From contig NZ_CP025581.1 in the NCBI RefSeq assembly GCF_002865585.1, forward strand, positions 3,776,803 to 3,840,802: DNA of 64,000 bases, read 5' to 3'. Position numbers and translations under genes: made by a program. This stretch comes from Nocardioides houyundeii. Its GTDB lineage: Bacteria > Actinomycetota > Actinomycetes > Propionibacteriales > Nocardioidaceae. Under the pieces are notes generated by a model. That model saw only the letters and a list, made by a program, of their open reading frames with translations. It was not told the DNA's origin and did no database searches. Positions 1 through 7,975 of this stretch are shown here, in pieces; the stretch's first letter is position 1, and every line of letters begins with the position of its first letter.

Positions 1-123
1 GGCGGACTCGTTCCAGTAGGGCCGCGAGGTGCCGTCGGGCAGCTCGGTGACCGGGAAGACGAGGCCCTGCTCGGTGACGATCCGCTCCCAGTCGGGGCGC
101 GGCTTGATCGCGTGACGCCACAT
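1..123 (-). CDS. Glutathionylspermidine synthase-like ATP-grasp protein, N-terminal part (cut by window edge)
   Basis: The first 41 codons read MWRHAIKPRPDWERIV..., followed by a segment ending GTSRPYWNESA. This resembles the start of the glutathionylspermidine synthase-like ATP-grasp family, whose members form amide bonds between a carboxylate and an amine. The ATG at 123-121 overlaps the stop codon of the upstream DUF350 gene (TGATG), so the two are translationally coupled. The gene is last in an operon with an APC permease, a lipoprotein and a DUF350 membrane protein. The rest lies outside the window, so the catalytic region cannot be checked. The substrate in an actinobacterium is unknown; the family name should not be read as proof of glutathionylspermidine synthesis. 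Confidence 0.7.
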   Translation of the reverse strand, partial: MWRHAIKPRPDWERIVTEQGLVFPVTELPDGTSRPYWNESA

Positions 124-581
124 CAGGCGATGCTGGCGCAGACGATGGCCGCCACCGAGAGCGCCGAGGCGGCGGCCAACCAGGCCAGCGGCCGGACCGG
201 GCCCGGCTCCGTGACGATCTGGCGCAGGTTGCCCGGCGTCACCGCGTCGATGGCGAAGAGCATGGCGGCGTTGAGCGCGACGCCGAGGACGGCGAACGAG
301 ACCGTCCAGGCCAACGGCCATCCCAGGTCGGTCGCGCCGTTGGTCCAGATCGCGGTGAAGAGCACCAGGGCGTTGGAGACCATCCACGACGAGGCGACCA
401 GGCCCGCGGAGCGGGACTGGAGGTGGACCGAGGCCTTCCCGGACTCGTCGGTGCCGTGCAGGTGGCTGCCCAGGTGGCCGGGGGTCACCAGGTCGAGGAC
501 GTAGTAGGCGGCGATCAGGATCACCCCCGACACCAGCGCGTAGACGACGGCGTGGAAGACGGCGTTCAGCAGGTCGGTCAC
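123..581 (-). CDS. DUF350 family inner-membrane protein
   Basis: This 152-residue protein has about four hydrophobic segments, two on each side of a more polar stretch containing HLHGTDESGKASVHLQSRS. It begins MTDLLNAVFHAVVYALVSG. That layout matches DUF350, a family of small integral membrane proteins of unknown function often encoded beside glutathionylspermidine synthase-like proteins. Its stop overlaps the start of that gene. The upstream lipoprotein gene ends 28 bp before its start. A membrane role shared with the lipoprotein and the ATP-grasp protein is inferred from synteny only. Confidence 0.7.
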   Translation of the reverse strand: MTDLLNAVFHAVVYALVSGVILIAAYYVLDLVTPGHLGSHLHGTDESGKASVHLQSRSAGLVASSWMVSNALVLFTAIWTNGATDLGWPLAWTVSFAVLGVALNAAMLFAIDAVTPGNLRQIVTEPGPVRPLAWLAAASALSVAAIVCASIA

Positions 582-609
582 GGGTTCTCCTGGTCGGGGG
601 TGGGGCAGG

Positions 610-1002
610 TCAGGACGAGAAGCCGCGGTTGGAACCGCCGAACCCGCCCTTGGTGGTCGTGGACTTCACGGTGGAGCCGCCGGTGGTCGGGAGCCCGCCG
701 CGCTGGACGGTCCCGTTGAGCCCGCTGCCGCGCCAGGTGCCGCCGGTGGCGAACCCGCCGATCGGGGGCACCCGGGAGCTGGCACCCAGGTAGTACCAGA
801 AGAACCCCGTGGCGACGCCGTTGTAGTCGCGGCTGGTGTCGCAGTTGTCGTCATCCACCCGCTCCTGGGTGTCGGGGTCGACGCAGACCGCGGCATAGTC
901 GGCGGAGGTGGTGGCGCAGCCGGTCAGCCCGGACGCCGCGAGGGCCGTGACGCCGAGCACGACCGAGGCCGAGCGCATGCGTCGCCGTGGCGTAGTGGTC
1001 AT
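610..1002 (-). CDS. Small putative lipoprotein of the DUF350 operon
   Basis: The product has 130 residues. A basic n-region (TTTPRRRMR) and a hydrophobic core lead to a lipobox LTGC with the lipidated cysteine at residue 29, so it is predicted to be exported and anchored to the membrane. The mature part has the short motif CVDPDTQERVDDDNC and a glycine/threonine-rich tail. Its ATG overlaps the permease stop (ATGA at 1002-999). I do not recognise an enzymatic fold. Co-transcription with DUF350 and the ATP-grasp gene suggests an envelope role. Confidence 0.65.
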   Translation of the reverse strand: MTTTPRRRMRSASVVLGVTALAASGLTGCATTSADYAAVCVDPDTQERVDDDNCDTSRDYNGVATGFFWYYLGASSRVPPIGGFATGGTWRGSGLNGTVQRGGLPTTGGSTVKSTTTKGGFGGSNRGFSS

Positions 1003-2381
1003 CGGTCCTGCCTCTGCTGGGAGTGACGGGTCAGGCTGGGGTAGGCGAGCCCGGTGCCGAGGACCAGCGCGGCGGCGACCAGGGAGGTCGTCGAGCTGTC
1101 CCGCACGCTCAGGACCAGGGCTGCGCCGAACGTACCCACTGCGGCCAGCGGAACAACCCTGCGCCGCACAGGGCGCTCAGCGCTGCCGCGTCGTCCGAAG
1201 TAGAAGGGGACGGCCGCGCAGGTCAGCGCGTAGTACGCCGAGACGAGCAGCGCGGTGGCGGCGACCGAGTCGGCCAGGACCGCCTCGCTGGTGCCGACCA
1301 GGACGGCGTACGCGCCGGCGGCGAGGCCGGTGAAGACCCAGGTCGCCCGCGCCGGGGAGCCGAGCCCGGTGACCCGGGAGAGCGTGGACGGCAGGTCGCC
1401 GCGGCGCGACATCGAGAACATCGCCCGGGCCGAGGGGAGGATGGTGGTCTGGGCGCTGGCCAGGGCGGAGACGAGGACGGCGCCGGCGAGGACCGTTCCC
1501 CCGGTCGAGCCCATCAGGCTGGTGGCGAACTCGGCCAGGACGTCCCCCTCGCCGACCGCGACCAGCCGGTCGACCCCCGCGTAGGCGGTGACGGCCCAGG
1601 CGAACCCGGCGTAGAGGACGACCAGCACGCCCATCGCGATCAGGGCCGCGCGGACCGGGGTGCCGGCCGGGTCCGCGGACTCCTCGTTGACCGCGAAGGA
1701 GGAGTCCCAGCCCCAGTAGAGGAAGACCGCGACCAGGAAGCCGGCGACCACGCTCGAGGTGCTGAGGTCCGCGATCGTCGTCCCGGTCGTAGGCGAAAGT
1801 GGAGCCGGGAGGGGAGTCGCCAGGGCGGCCCGGACGGCGAAGGCGAGCAGCAGCAGCGCCTCGACTGCGAAGAGGACCACCTGGGTGCGGGCGGCCAGGG
1901 TGATGCCACGCGCGGCCAGGGCCGCCATCACGACCAGCAGGACGATCCCGGCACCCGCCTGGGCGAGCCGGGAGTCAGCCAGCCCTTCGAGCCCGACGAC
2001 CGTGTAGCCGTAGATCGCGGCCGCCTGCATCAGGTTGGTCATCACCAGCACGCAGGCGGCGATCACCACCCACCCCGTCAGGAAGCCGACCCGTCGGCCG
2101 AACGGCTTGGTGGTCCAGGCGTAGCAGGTGCCGCAGTCGGGCTCGGCGGCGTTGAGCTCGCCGAAGCAGAGGACGACGAGCACCACCGGGATGGCGGAGA
2201 CGGCGAGCAGCAGCGGCGCCGCGTCGCCGACCAGCGCGGCGAGCAGCCCGACGGTGACGGCCAGGGAGTACGCCGGCGCAGTGGAGGCGAGCGAGAAGAC
2301 CGTCGAGACCGAGAGACCGACCGACCCGCGAGCCAGCGGACGCTGCTGCGGGGCAGCGGCCGCCGGGAGGGACTCGGGCAT
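999..2381 (-). CDS. APC-superfamily amino acid/polyamine permease
   Basis: The 460-residue protein has about twelve hydrophobic segments and the N-terminal APC pattern SVSTVFSLASTAPAYSLAVT, in which small residues break helix 1 at the substrate site. A cytoplasmic loop carries AWTTKPFGRRVGFLTGW. The family exchanges or imports amino acids and polyamines across the cytoplasmic membrane; the substrate here cannot be read from sequence. It is the first gene of a four-gene minus-strand operon ending with the glutathionylspermidine-synthase-like gene, so an amine substrate is an attractive inference. The start at 2381 is the only early ATG and gives normal family length. Confidence 0.8.
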   Translation of the reverse strand: MPESLPAAAAPQQRPLARGSVGLSVSTVFSLASTAPAYSLAVTVGLLAALVGDAAPLLLAVSAIPVVLVVLCFGELNAAEPDCGTCYAWTTKPFGRRVGFLTGWVVIAACVLVMTNLMQAAAIYGYTVVGLEGLADSRLAQAGAGIVLLVVMAALAARGITLAARTQVVLFAVEALLLLAFAVRAALATPLPAPLSPTTGTTIADLSTSSVVAGFLVAVFLYWGWDSSFAVNEESADPAGTPVRAALIAMGVLVVLYAGFAWAVTAYAGVDRLVAVGEGDVLAEFATSLMGSTGGTVLAGAVLVSALASAQTTILPSARAMFSMSRRGDLPSTLSRVTGLGSPARATWVFTGLAAGAYAVLVGTSEAVLADSVAATALLVSAYYALTCAAVPFYFGRRGSAERPVRRRVVPLAAVGTFGAALVLSVRDSSTTSLVAAALVLGTGLAYPSLTRHSQQRQDR

Positions 2382-2566
2382 CGGGTGTCCTTGCTTCTCG
2401 ACCGGGCTGCTGCGGCGCTCGGCGCTGTGGGTCAGCAGCGGTGGTCAGCGTAGTCCAGGGCCCGGCCGCCGGAACGCCCCGAGGGTGACCGCATCCGCCC
2501 GGAAAGATCGGGCGCGGAGGGCGCCGCGTCCCTCAGGCTGAGGAGCACAAGGAGGGACTTCCACCC

Positions 2567-3442
2567 ATGATCGCCGCTCTCAACCACGCCGTCGACGAGA
2601 TCGAGTCTCACCTGGCGGCGGACCCGTCCGCCTCGGTGGACGTCGGCGGCCTCGCCACGCGACTCGGCACCACCGAGCACCACCTGCGCCGCATGTTCTC
2701 CTCCCTGGCGGCCATGCCGCTCTCGGAGTACGTACGCCGGCGGCGGATGTCGCTGGCCGCCGCCGACCTCACGGAGCCGAACGACGACCTGCTGACGGTC
2801 GCGGTCCGGTACGGCTACGGCTCGGCGGAGGCGTTCGGGCGCGCGTTCCGTGCGGTGCACGGCGCCAGCCCTGGCGACGTACGGCGTTGCGGAGGTCCCC
2901 TACGCACACAACCACGGATCAGGTTCCACCTGACAGTCGAAGGGAGCATCCCCATGGACACCCGCATCATCCTGCTGCCTGCCCTCCGGCTCGTCGGTCA
3001 CGCCACGCGCGTGCCGTTGACCCACCAAGGCGTCAACCCGCACATCGCCGAGCACGTCGCTGCCATCCCGGCGGAGGAGACCATGCGGCTCAAGGCGCTC
3101 AACGACACCGAGCCCGCCGGGGTGCTGGCCGTCAGCGACGACCTCGACCCCGACCGTGCCGAGGGCAGCGAGCTCACCTATCTGCACGGCGTGGCGACGA
3201 CCGGCACCCCGCCCGACGGGCTCGACGTCATCGACGTGCCTGTCGGCACCTGGGCCGTCTTCCGCACCGAGGGGCCGCACCCGCAGGCGCTGCAGGACGC
3301 GTGGGCGGCGACGGCCACGACGTGGTTCCCCTCACAGCCGTGGCGGCTGCGTCCCGGGCCCGAGATCGTCGCGATGCTCGCCTTCGATGCCGACGCCGGT
3401 ACGGCGACCTGCGAGCTCTGGCTGCCGGTGGAGCCGCAGTAG
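2567..3442 (+). CDS. AraC-type regulator with C-terminal GyrI-like effector domain
   Basis: Residues 1-105 form an AraC/XylS double helix-turn-helix. Visible parts are LATRLGTTEHHLRRMFSS and the second helix region with AVRYGYGSAEAFGRAFRAVHG. A linker then leads to a GyrI-like (AraC effector-binding) domain from about residue 125 to 291. This N-terminal AraC plus C-terminal GyrI order is typical of regulators that bind hydrophobic drugs. A ribosome binding site, aaggaggg, sits about 10 nt before the ATG. The gene stands alone and diverges from the permease operon, so it could regulate it, but that is inference. Confidence 0.85.
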   Translation: MIAALNHAVDEIESHLAADPSASVDVGGLATRLGTTEHHLRRMFSSLAAMPLSEYVRRRRMSLAAADLTEPNDDLLTVAVRYGYGSAEAFGRAFRAVHGASPGDVRRCGGPLRTQPRIRFHLTVEGSIPMDTRIILLPALRLVGHATRVPLTHQGVNPHIAEHVAAIPAEETMRLKALNDTEPAGVLAVSDDLDPDRAEGSELTYLHGVATTGTPPDGLDVIDVPVGTWAVFRTEGPHPQALQDAWAATATTWFPSQPWRLRPGPEIVAMLAFDADAGTATCELWLPVEPQ

Positions 3443-3471
3443 CCGCCGGCCCGGGCGCCGCACCGAGGCGT

Positions 3472-4149
3472 TCAGTCGATAACCCCGCACGCGACGCGGG
3501 TGCCGGCGTCGCCGGTGGCGAGCGTGGTCGCGTCCGGCCCCGGCACGCCGCCGGCGGCGTAGCGGTCGGGGATGTTGGCGAAGTTGTCGCGCCCGCTGTG
3601 CACCATCACTGCGGAGCCGTCGTCGTCGCGCAGCTCGTCAAGGGTGAACCGGTCGGTCACGAAGCTGCTCCACGCGCGACCGTCGTCGGTCACCAGCAGC
3701 GGGGGCAGGTCACCGGCGTGGTCGCCGTGCTCGGGGCTGTCGCCGGCGTAGTGGCCGCCCGCCGTGGTGAAGGGTCCGTCCGGGGCGTCGGCCTCGCACA
3801 GTCCGGTGCCGTGGACGTGCAACCCGTGGAAGCCCGGGGTGAGCCCCTGGGCCATGACGTCGACCTGCACGTGGCCGTGCTTCTCGCGCAGCGTCGCCAA
3901 GCCGATCCGGGCGCCGTCGACGCCGCTGAGCGCGACCCGCTCGACCCCGGCGCGGTGGTGGTGGCCGTGGCCGGGGTGACCCCAGCCGGGGTAGTCGCCG
4001 TGATGGCCCCCGTGCCTGCCGCCGTGCTTGCCGGGCGACCGGCTGTCGTCGCCGCTCGCGGTCCCGCTGGCCACGGCGGTCCCGCCGACGAGGACCAGCG
4101 CTGCCGCACTTGCCAAGGTGAGCCTGAGTGCCGTGAAGCCTTCCCGCAT
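3472..4149 (-). CDS. sodC: Secreted Cu/Zn superoxide dismutase
   Basis: The 225-residue protein converts superoxide to peroxide and oxygen outside the cytoplasm. After a signal peptide (MREGFTALRLTLASAAALVL...) comes a His/Gly-rich stretch (HGGRHGGHHGDYPGWGHPG) that may bind metal. The SOD_Cu fold follows: GFHGLHVHGTGLCEAD (copper histidines and first disulfide cysteine), a zinc loop with AGGHY and EHGDHAGDLP, VMVHSGRDNFANIP (copper histidine) and a late cysteine in TRVACGVID. I chose the ATG at 4149 because GAGGAAG lies just upstream and a signal peptide follows; a longer frame runs up to 4239 but adds an arginine-rich leader. Confidence 0.85.
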   Translation of the reverse strand: MREGFTALRLTLASAAALVLVGGTAVASGTASGDDSRSPGKHGGRHGGHHGDYPGWGHPGHGHHHRAGVERVALSGVDGARIGLATLREKHGHVQVDVMAQGLTPGFHGLHVHGTGLCEADAPDGPFTTAGGHYAGDSPEHGDHAGDLPPLLVTDDGRAWSSFVTDRFTLDELRDDDGSAVMVHSGRDNFANIPDRYAAGGVPGPDATTLATGDAGTRVACGVID

Positions 4150-4309
4150 CTTCCTCACACCTTCCCGAGGGTCTGGTCTGATCGGACCTTCTCCACGGTG
4201 GCTGCTCCGGCCCGGCGGCGCAACGGCCGGATCGCTCACCGCACGGCCCGGCGCCCAGCGAGGCCGCTGTCTCGGTGTGAGACCGGCCAGGTCGTGTCCC
4301 GGCGGCTGA

Positions 4310-4417
4310 TCAACCGGTTCTGACCAACGCCGGATCCGGAGGGGTGAGCCCGTGCCGGCGGATCACCCGTTCCCGCTGCTCGGGAGTCGCGAGGACGGCG
4401 AGGTCCTCCAGCAGCAT
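4310..4417 (-). pseudogene. Short coding-like remnant downstream of the oxidoreductase gene
   Basis: A 35-residue frame starts MLLEDLAVLATPEQRERVI and ends PPDPALVRTG. It begins just after the stop codon of the neighbouring oxidoreductase, in another frame, and its composition is protein-like. It may be the C-terminal remnant of a longer gene or a small gene. I see no ribosome binding site and do not recognise the family. Confidence 0.2.
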
Positions 4418-4428
4418 GGCCTGCTGCG

Positions 4429-5073
4429 CTAGACGGCGCCGCGCTTGGCCTGCGCGAGCAGCTCGGTGAGACCGGCGGTGTCGACCTCCGCGCCGTACGC
4501 CGGCTGGTCGCGGTCGAAGCGCCAGCCCTCGGAGAGCGGCCCGACGTCGACCACGTCATAGCCGATCTCGTCGGTGAGCGCGGTGACCGTCGCCTTCGCC
4601 GACGCGTCGTCACCGGCCATCGGCAGGGCACGACGACCGGGGGTGCCGGCGGGGACGCCCTTGGTGGCGAGGTGGCCGGCCTGGATGGCGTTGAAGAGCT
4701 TCACCACCTGCGACTGCGGCAGGTGGGCGGCGAGGATCTCGCTCGGCGTGGTCTCGCCGGCGTCGATCTCGGCGACGTGGCCGTCGCGCTCGAAGTAGTA
4801 GTTGTTGGTGTCGATGACGACCTTGCCGGCCAGCGGCGCGACCGGCACCTGGTCGACGGCCAGGAACGGCACCGACACGACGACGACCTCCCCGGCCTGG
4901 GCCGCCTCCTCGGCGGTGGCGGCTCGGGCGCGCTCACCGATCTCCGAGACGAGGTCCGCGAGCGTCTCGGGCCCGCGCGAGTTGCTGACGACGACGTCAT
5001 GACCCTGGGCCGCGAAGAGCCTGGCCAGGGTGCCGCCGATGTTGCCGCTGCCGATGAAGCCGATGTTTGTCAT
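4429..5073 (-). CDS. NADPH-dependent F420 reductase-like oxidoreductase
   Basis: The 214-residue protein starts MTNIGFIGSGNIGGTLARL, a Rossmann GxGxxG nucleotide site, followed by VVVSNSRGPETLADLV, the NADP-phosphate contact pattern of the NADP_oxidored_F420 family. The central VIDTNNYYFERDG and KLFNAIQAGHL match the same fold. A longer upstream extension of the frame is antisense to the next gene and has no ribosome binding site, so I use the ATG at 5073. The family moves hydride between NADPH and F420 or related acceptors; the short form found here is often called NAD(P)-binding domain protein and its acceptor is uncertain. Confidence 0.8.
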   Translation of the reverse strand: MTNIGFIGSGNIGGTLARLFAAQGHDVVVSNSRGPETLADLVSEIGERARAATAEEAAQAGEVVVVSVPFLAVDQVPVAPLAGKVVIDTNNYYFERDGHVAEIDAGETTPSEILAAHLPQSQVVKLFNAIQAGHLATKGVPAGTPGRRALPMAGDDASAKATVTALTDEIGYDVVDVGPLSEGWRFDRDQPAYGAEVDTAGLTELLAQAKRGAV

Positions 5074-5176
5074 AGAGGGCGAACGGCCTACGCCGACGCA
5101 TTGTTCCGCCGGGTGAAGGATGCCAACGGGTTCTGCCTGGTCCCGACGGGTTGCTGCCCCCGACAGCAGGCCTGCG

Positions 5177-5827
5177 TCAAAACGCGGAGACGGACCCCGA
5201 GGAACGCTCAGCGCGGGACAGCGCCCGCACCACCTGGAACCCGTGTCGACGCAGCGACAACGAGGCCAGCAGGGCCGCGACCACTTCGTCGACCTCGTCG
5301 CCGAAGACCGGCGTGGGTCGACCCACACTGGTGGCCAGGTCGTCGGCGTGCACCACGAGCTCCATGAGACGGACGGCCAGGAAGTCGTCGAGCGCCAGGG
5401 CGCACCCCTGCCACGGCACGTACGTCGTGGGACCGGCCGCGGCGATGGCGGCGGGCAGGTCGTCCCGGGACCGGTCGAGCACCGCGACGGAGTCGGCGTG
5501 TCCGGCCTGGGCCATGGCGTTGAAGTCGTCACGGATGGAGGTGTTCTCCACGGCGTCCACAGGCGCGCCGAGCCAGTCCACCCGATCGAAGTAGTCCTTC
5601 AGGGACAGCGGGTTTGCGTCGCGAGGCGTCTCAGCCCGAAGGAACTCCACGGCGCACTCCGGCTGGCTGACCAGGTGTCTGGCCACCCCGCCCACGGTCA
5701 TCCCGGGAAGGGCGGACTCCAGGTGCCAGGCGTTCTCGACCTCGGGGGCCCGCACCAGAGGCGCCAGCGCGTCGGCGGCGCGCGGCACCAGCGAGCGATC
5801 GAGCGTCCCGGCGAAGGAGAGTGGCAT
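5177..5827 (-). CDS. Mycothiol-dependent maleylpyruvate isomerase-like (DinB-fold) protein
   Basis: The 216-residue protein has the four-helix DinB/MDMPI N-terminal layout: a histidine in MTVGGVARHLVSQPE, and LMELVVHADDLATSVG, which carries the typical metal-ligand His near an EL..H pattern. Members use mycothiol or a metal in detoxification or aromatic degradation. No MDMPI C-terminal domain follows, so this is a single-domain member and its reaction is unknown. Its neighbours give no pathway. Confidence 0.7.
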   Translation of the reverse strand: MPLSFAGTLDRSLVPRAADALAPLVRAPEVENAWHLESALPGMTVGGVARHLVSQPECAVEFLRAETPRDANPLSLKDYFDRVDWLGAPVDAVENTSIRDDFNAMAQAGHADSVAVLDRSRDDLPAAIAAAGPTTYVPWQGCALALDDFLAVRLMELVVHADDLATSVGRPTPVFGDEVDEVVAALLASLSLRRHGFQVVRALSRAERSSGSVSAF

Positions 5828-5924
5828 CCGCCGACGGTAGCGGCGCCGATCGGGCCGGCGTCAAGAGCCGCTCACCCACTGAGGGCGACCCAGGAGATAC
5901 CGCGGAACCGCTCGTGGTCCAGGT

Positions 5925-6098
5925 CTAGGGACTGTTCCGTGCCTTCCGGCGCTTGCGCCAGTCGAGAAGGGCGTTGACGGCACGGGCGATCCCGTAGCCC
6001 TGGCCACCCATCCAGCTCTCCCGGGCGACATGCATGGGCGCGTCCGCGTCAGGTACGGGGTTGCGTTGGCCAGGGATGCGCTTGGGCTGCTGAACCAT
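5925..6098 (-). CDS. Small basic hypothetical protein (57 aa)
   Basis: An intact 57-codon frame begins MVQQPKRIPGQRNPVPDADA, contains HVARESWMGGQGYGIARAVN and ends with a basic tail LLDWRKRRKARNSP. The amino acid pattern looks like a real small protein rather than a shadow, and no competing gene covers the interval. There is no obvious Shine-Dalgarno sequence. It diverges from the MpaB-type oxygenase gene starting at 6196. No family recognised. Confidence 0.45.
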   Translation of the reverse strand: MVQQPKRIPGQRNPVPDADAPMHVARESWMGGQGYGIARAVNALLDWRKRRKARNSP

Positions 6099-6195
6099 GG
6101 CTCAATATGGCACGCTGCGGACTTGCACGCCCGCGCAATCGGTATGGGTTCGGACGGGAACGTCATCGGAACGCCGATGAGCATAGGCTGCCAAT

Positions 6196-7437
6196 GTGAC
6201 CCAGAGCACAGCGCGCAACCCTCGGCCGCCGCTGCCCAGCAGCGTGCGCTTCGCCGACCGGGCCACCGCCCGCTTCCCTGACCTCGCACCGACGTACTTC
6301 GACGCCATGTGGGACGGCGACCCCCACGCCGACGCCTTCGTCGCCGACTTCGCCACCATCGGCCACGGCCGTGCCATGAAGATTCTCCGCGCCGCCTGCC
6401 GGGACGGGATCTCCTCGGTCACCGACGCCCCCGAGTCGCTCCGGGCGCTCTTCGCTGAGCTCGACGCCGTACCGGACTGGGTGGACCTGGCCGAGATCGA
6501 CGCCTCCGCCAAGCACCTGGGTCGCTACACCCGACAGGCCGGGGTCGTCCTGGGCGCCGCCTCGCTGGTCAGCGGCTACGCCAACTCCGCAGCCTCACGT
6601 CCGCTGGAGCTGACCGGGCGCTACCTCGACAACGCGGGAGCGCGCACCATCGAGGTCGGCTCCTGGCTGGTCGAGTCCACGACCCCGGGCGGTCTGCACC
6701 GGTTCGCCCCCGGCTTCGAGCTGACCGTGCGGGTGCGGATCATCCATGCCCTGGTCCGGCATGCCCTCTCCGGCGACGACCGCTGGGACCTCCAGGCCTG
6801 GGGCGTGCCGATCAGCCAGGCGTTCATGGCCTACACCCTCATCGAGTTCTGCCTGATCCCCCTGCGCGGGATGAGCGCGATCGGCGCCCCCTACCTGCCC
6901 GGCGAGGTGGCCGGCTACTACGCGCGCTGGCGCTACATCGGACACCTGCTGGGCATCGACGCCGAGCTGCTGCCTCGTGATCGCGAGGAGCAGGAGGCCC
7001 TGGAGGAGATCTACCTGCTCACCCGGCCGGAGGTCGACGACTACTGCCGACGGCTGGTGGGCTCCATCAACTCCGAGTTCCTGGTGCCCGAGATCGAGCA
7101 GCTCCTCCCCCACCGACGGCTGTACGGCGTCGCCCCACCCGTGGTGCACGGCTTGGAGCGCGTCTTCCTGGGCGACGAGATCGCCGATGAGCTGGGCGTG
7201 CCCAACACCCGGGTGAAGCACCTGATCCGGGCGGTGGGTCCGGTGCTGGGCTCGGCCAACCGGGTCATCGACCGGATCCCGGGGACGCTCGGACCGCGCA
7301 CCGGCTGGGGCGATCGATACCGGCTCAAGCAGGACGCCCGGCTCCGAGCGCGGTACTCGGTGCACCACGACCTGGTCGACGCCGCACCCGACGGGCAGGC
7401 GCACCCGGCCAGAGGGACCGCGGGCGAGGATTCCTAG
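6196..7437 (+). CDS. MpaB/rubber-oxygenase-like (DUF2236) protein
   Basis: The 413-residue protein matches the oxygenase MpaB / latex-clearing protein-like family (DUF2236), which are b-type haem proteins. Visible family features are a helical N-terminal region with YFDAMWDGDPHADAFVADFA, the conserved RVRIIHALVRHAL with candidate haem-ligand histidines, and FMAYTLIEFCLIPLRGM. Its substrate is not readable. The GTG start has no ribosome binding site but has TAGGCT at 6184-6189, six bases before it, so the mRNA is probably leaderless. It converges with the next gene, overlapping by 4 bp. Confidence 0.75.
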   Translation: MTQSTARNPRPPLPSSVRFADRATARFPDLAPTYFDAMWDGDPHADAFVADFATIGHGRAMKILRAACRDGISSVTDAPESLRALFAELDAVPDWVDLAEIDASAKHLGRYTRQAGVVLGAASLVSGYANSAASRPLELTGRYLDNAGARTIEVGSWLVESTTPGGLHRFAPGFELTVRVRIIHALVRHALSGDDRWDLQAWGVPISQAFMAYTLIEFCLIPLRGMSAIGAPYLPGEVAGYYARWRYIGHLLGIDAELLPRDREEQEALEEIYLLTRPEVDDYCRRLVGSINSEFLVPEIEQLLPHRRLYGVAPPVVHGLERVFLGDEIADELGVPNTRVKHLIRAVGPVLGSANRVIDRIPGTLGPRTGWGDRYRLKQDARLRARYSVHHDLVDAAPDGQAHPARGTAGEDS

Positions 7438-7754
7438 TCCGGGACGGAGGACGAGTCGTTCAGGTCCCGCCCGACCAACCAGATCAATCCGCGCCCACAG
7501 CCGGGGTTCGTCTGCTCGGCCAAGGCGTCGTCGTGCACGAGCGCAACCCCGTACGCCAGGTCAGAACCCGCCTCCGCAGCGGCCCAGTCGATCACCTTCA
7601 TCACATCTCCACCGATCACGTCGTACGTGGCCGTGGAATGTGAAAGACGGGGGCCTCCTTTCGTCTGCAGATATACACGGAACCGAGGTGTCGTCGATTC
7701 CCAGTGACTGTCCCGTTCATCGACGAGGACGATCTGCATATCCCGCTCTTCCAT
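7434..7754 (-). CDS. Hypothetical protein next to the CRISPR array
   Basis: The product is about 106 residues and starts MEERDMQIVLVDERDSHWES; the ATG three codons later (MQIVLV) is an alternative because GGAAGAG precedes it. The core RFRVYLQTKGGP, TYDVIGGDVMKVIDWA and YGVALVHDDALAEQ looks like a compact alpha/beta protein. I do not recognise a named family. The frame is open up to 7838 but the extra part has poor coding character. It lies 200 bp beyond the leader-distal end of the array; a functional link to CRISPR is not supported. Confidence 0.55.
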   Translation of the reverse strand: MEERDMQIVLVDERDSHWESTTPRFRVYLQTKGGPRLSHSTATYDVIGGDVMKVIDWAAAEAGSDLAYGVALVHDDALAEQTNPGCGRGLIWLVGRDLNDSSSVPD

Positions 7755-7861
7755 GTCGCCCAGCGTCCCACGCATAGTGAGCTTGGTCGCCGCCGAGCGT
7801 GAGCCGGCGCCATGACGAAATGGACGCCCCTGGGGCACGAGGCAGAGGACAAGATGCAGCC

Positions 7862-7975
7862 ATGACCGCCGACCCGCGACGACTGCAGGCGCTCAATGAC
7901 CTGGTGAGCCACCGCATCGGCGTGGCGGAGGCGCGGAGCCGCCTGGCCGGCCAACACGGAAGCACCCCCGCGTGA
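7862..7975 (+). pseudogene. 5' remnant of a gene interrupted by the CRISPR array
   Basis: A frame begins MTADPRRLQALNDLVSHRIG and continues with VAEARSRLAGQ, a plausible helical protein start preceded by AGAGG. After 32 codons it runs into the first (leader-distal) CRISPR repeat at 7958 and stops inside it. It looks like the beginning of a gene whose remainder is missing beside the array. A chance frame cannot be excluded. Confidence 0.3.
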
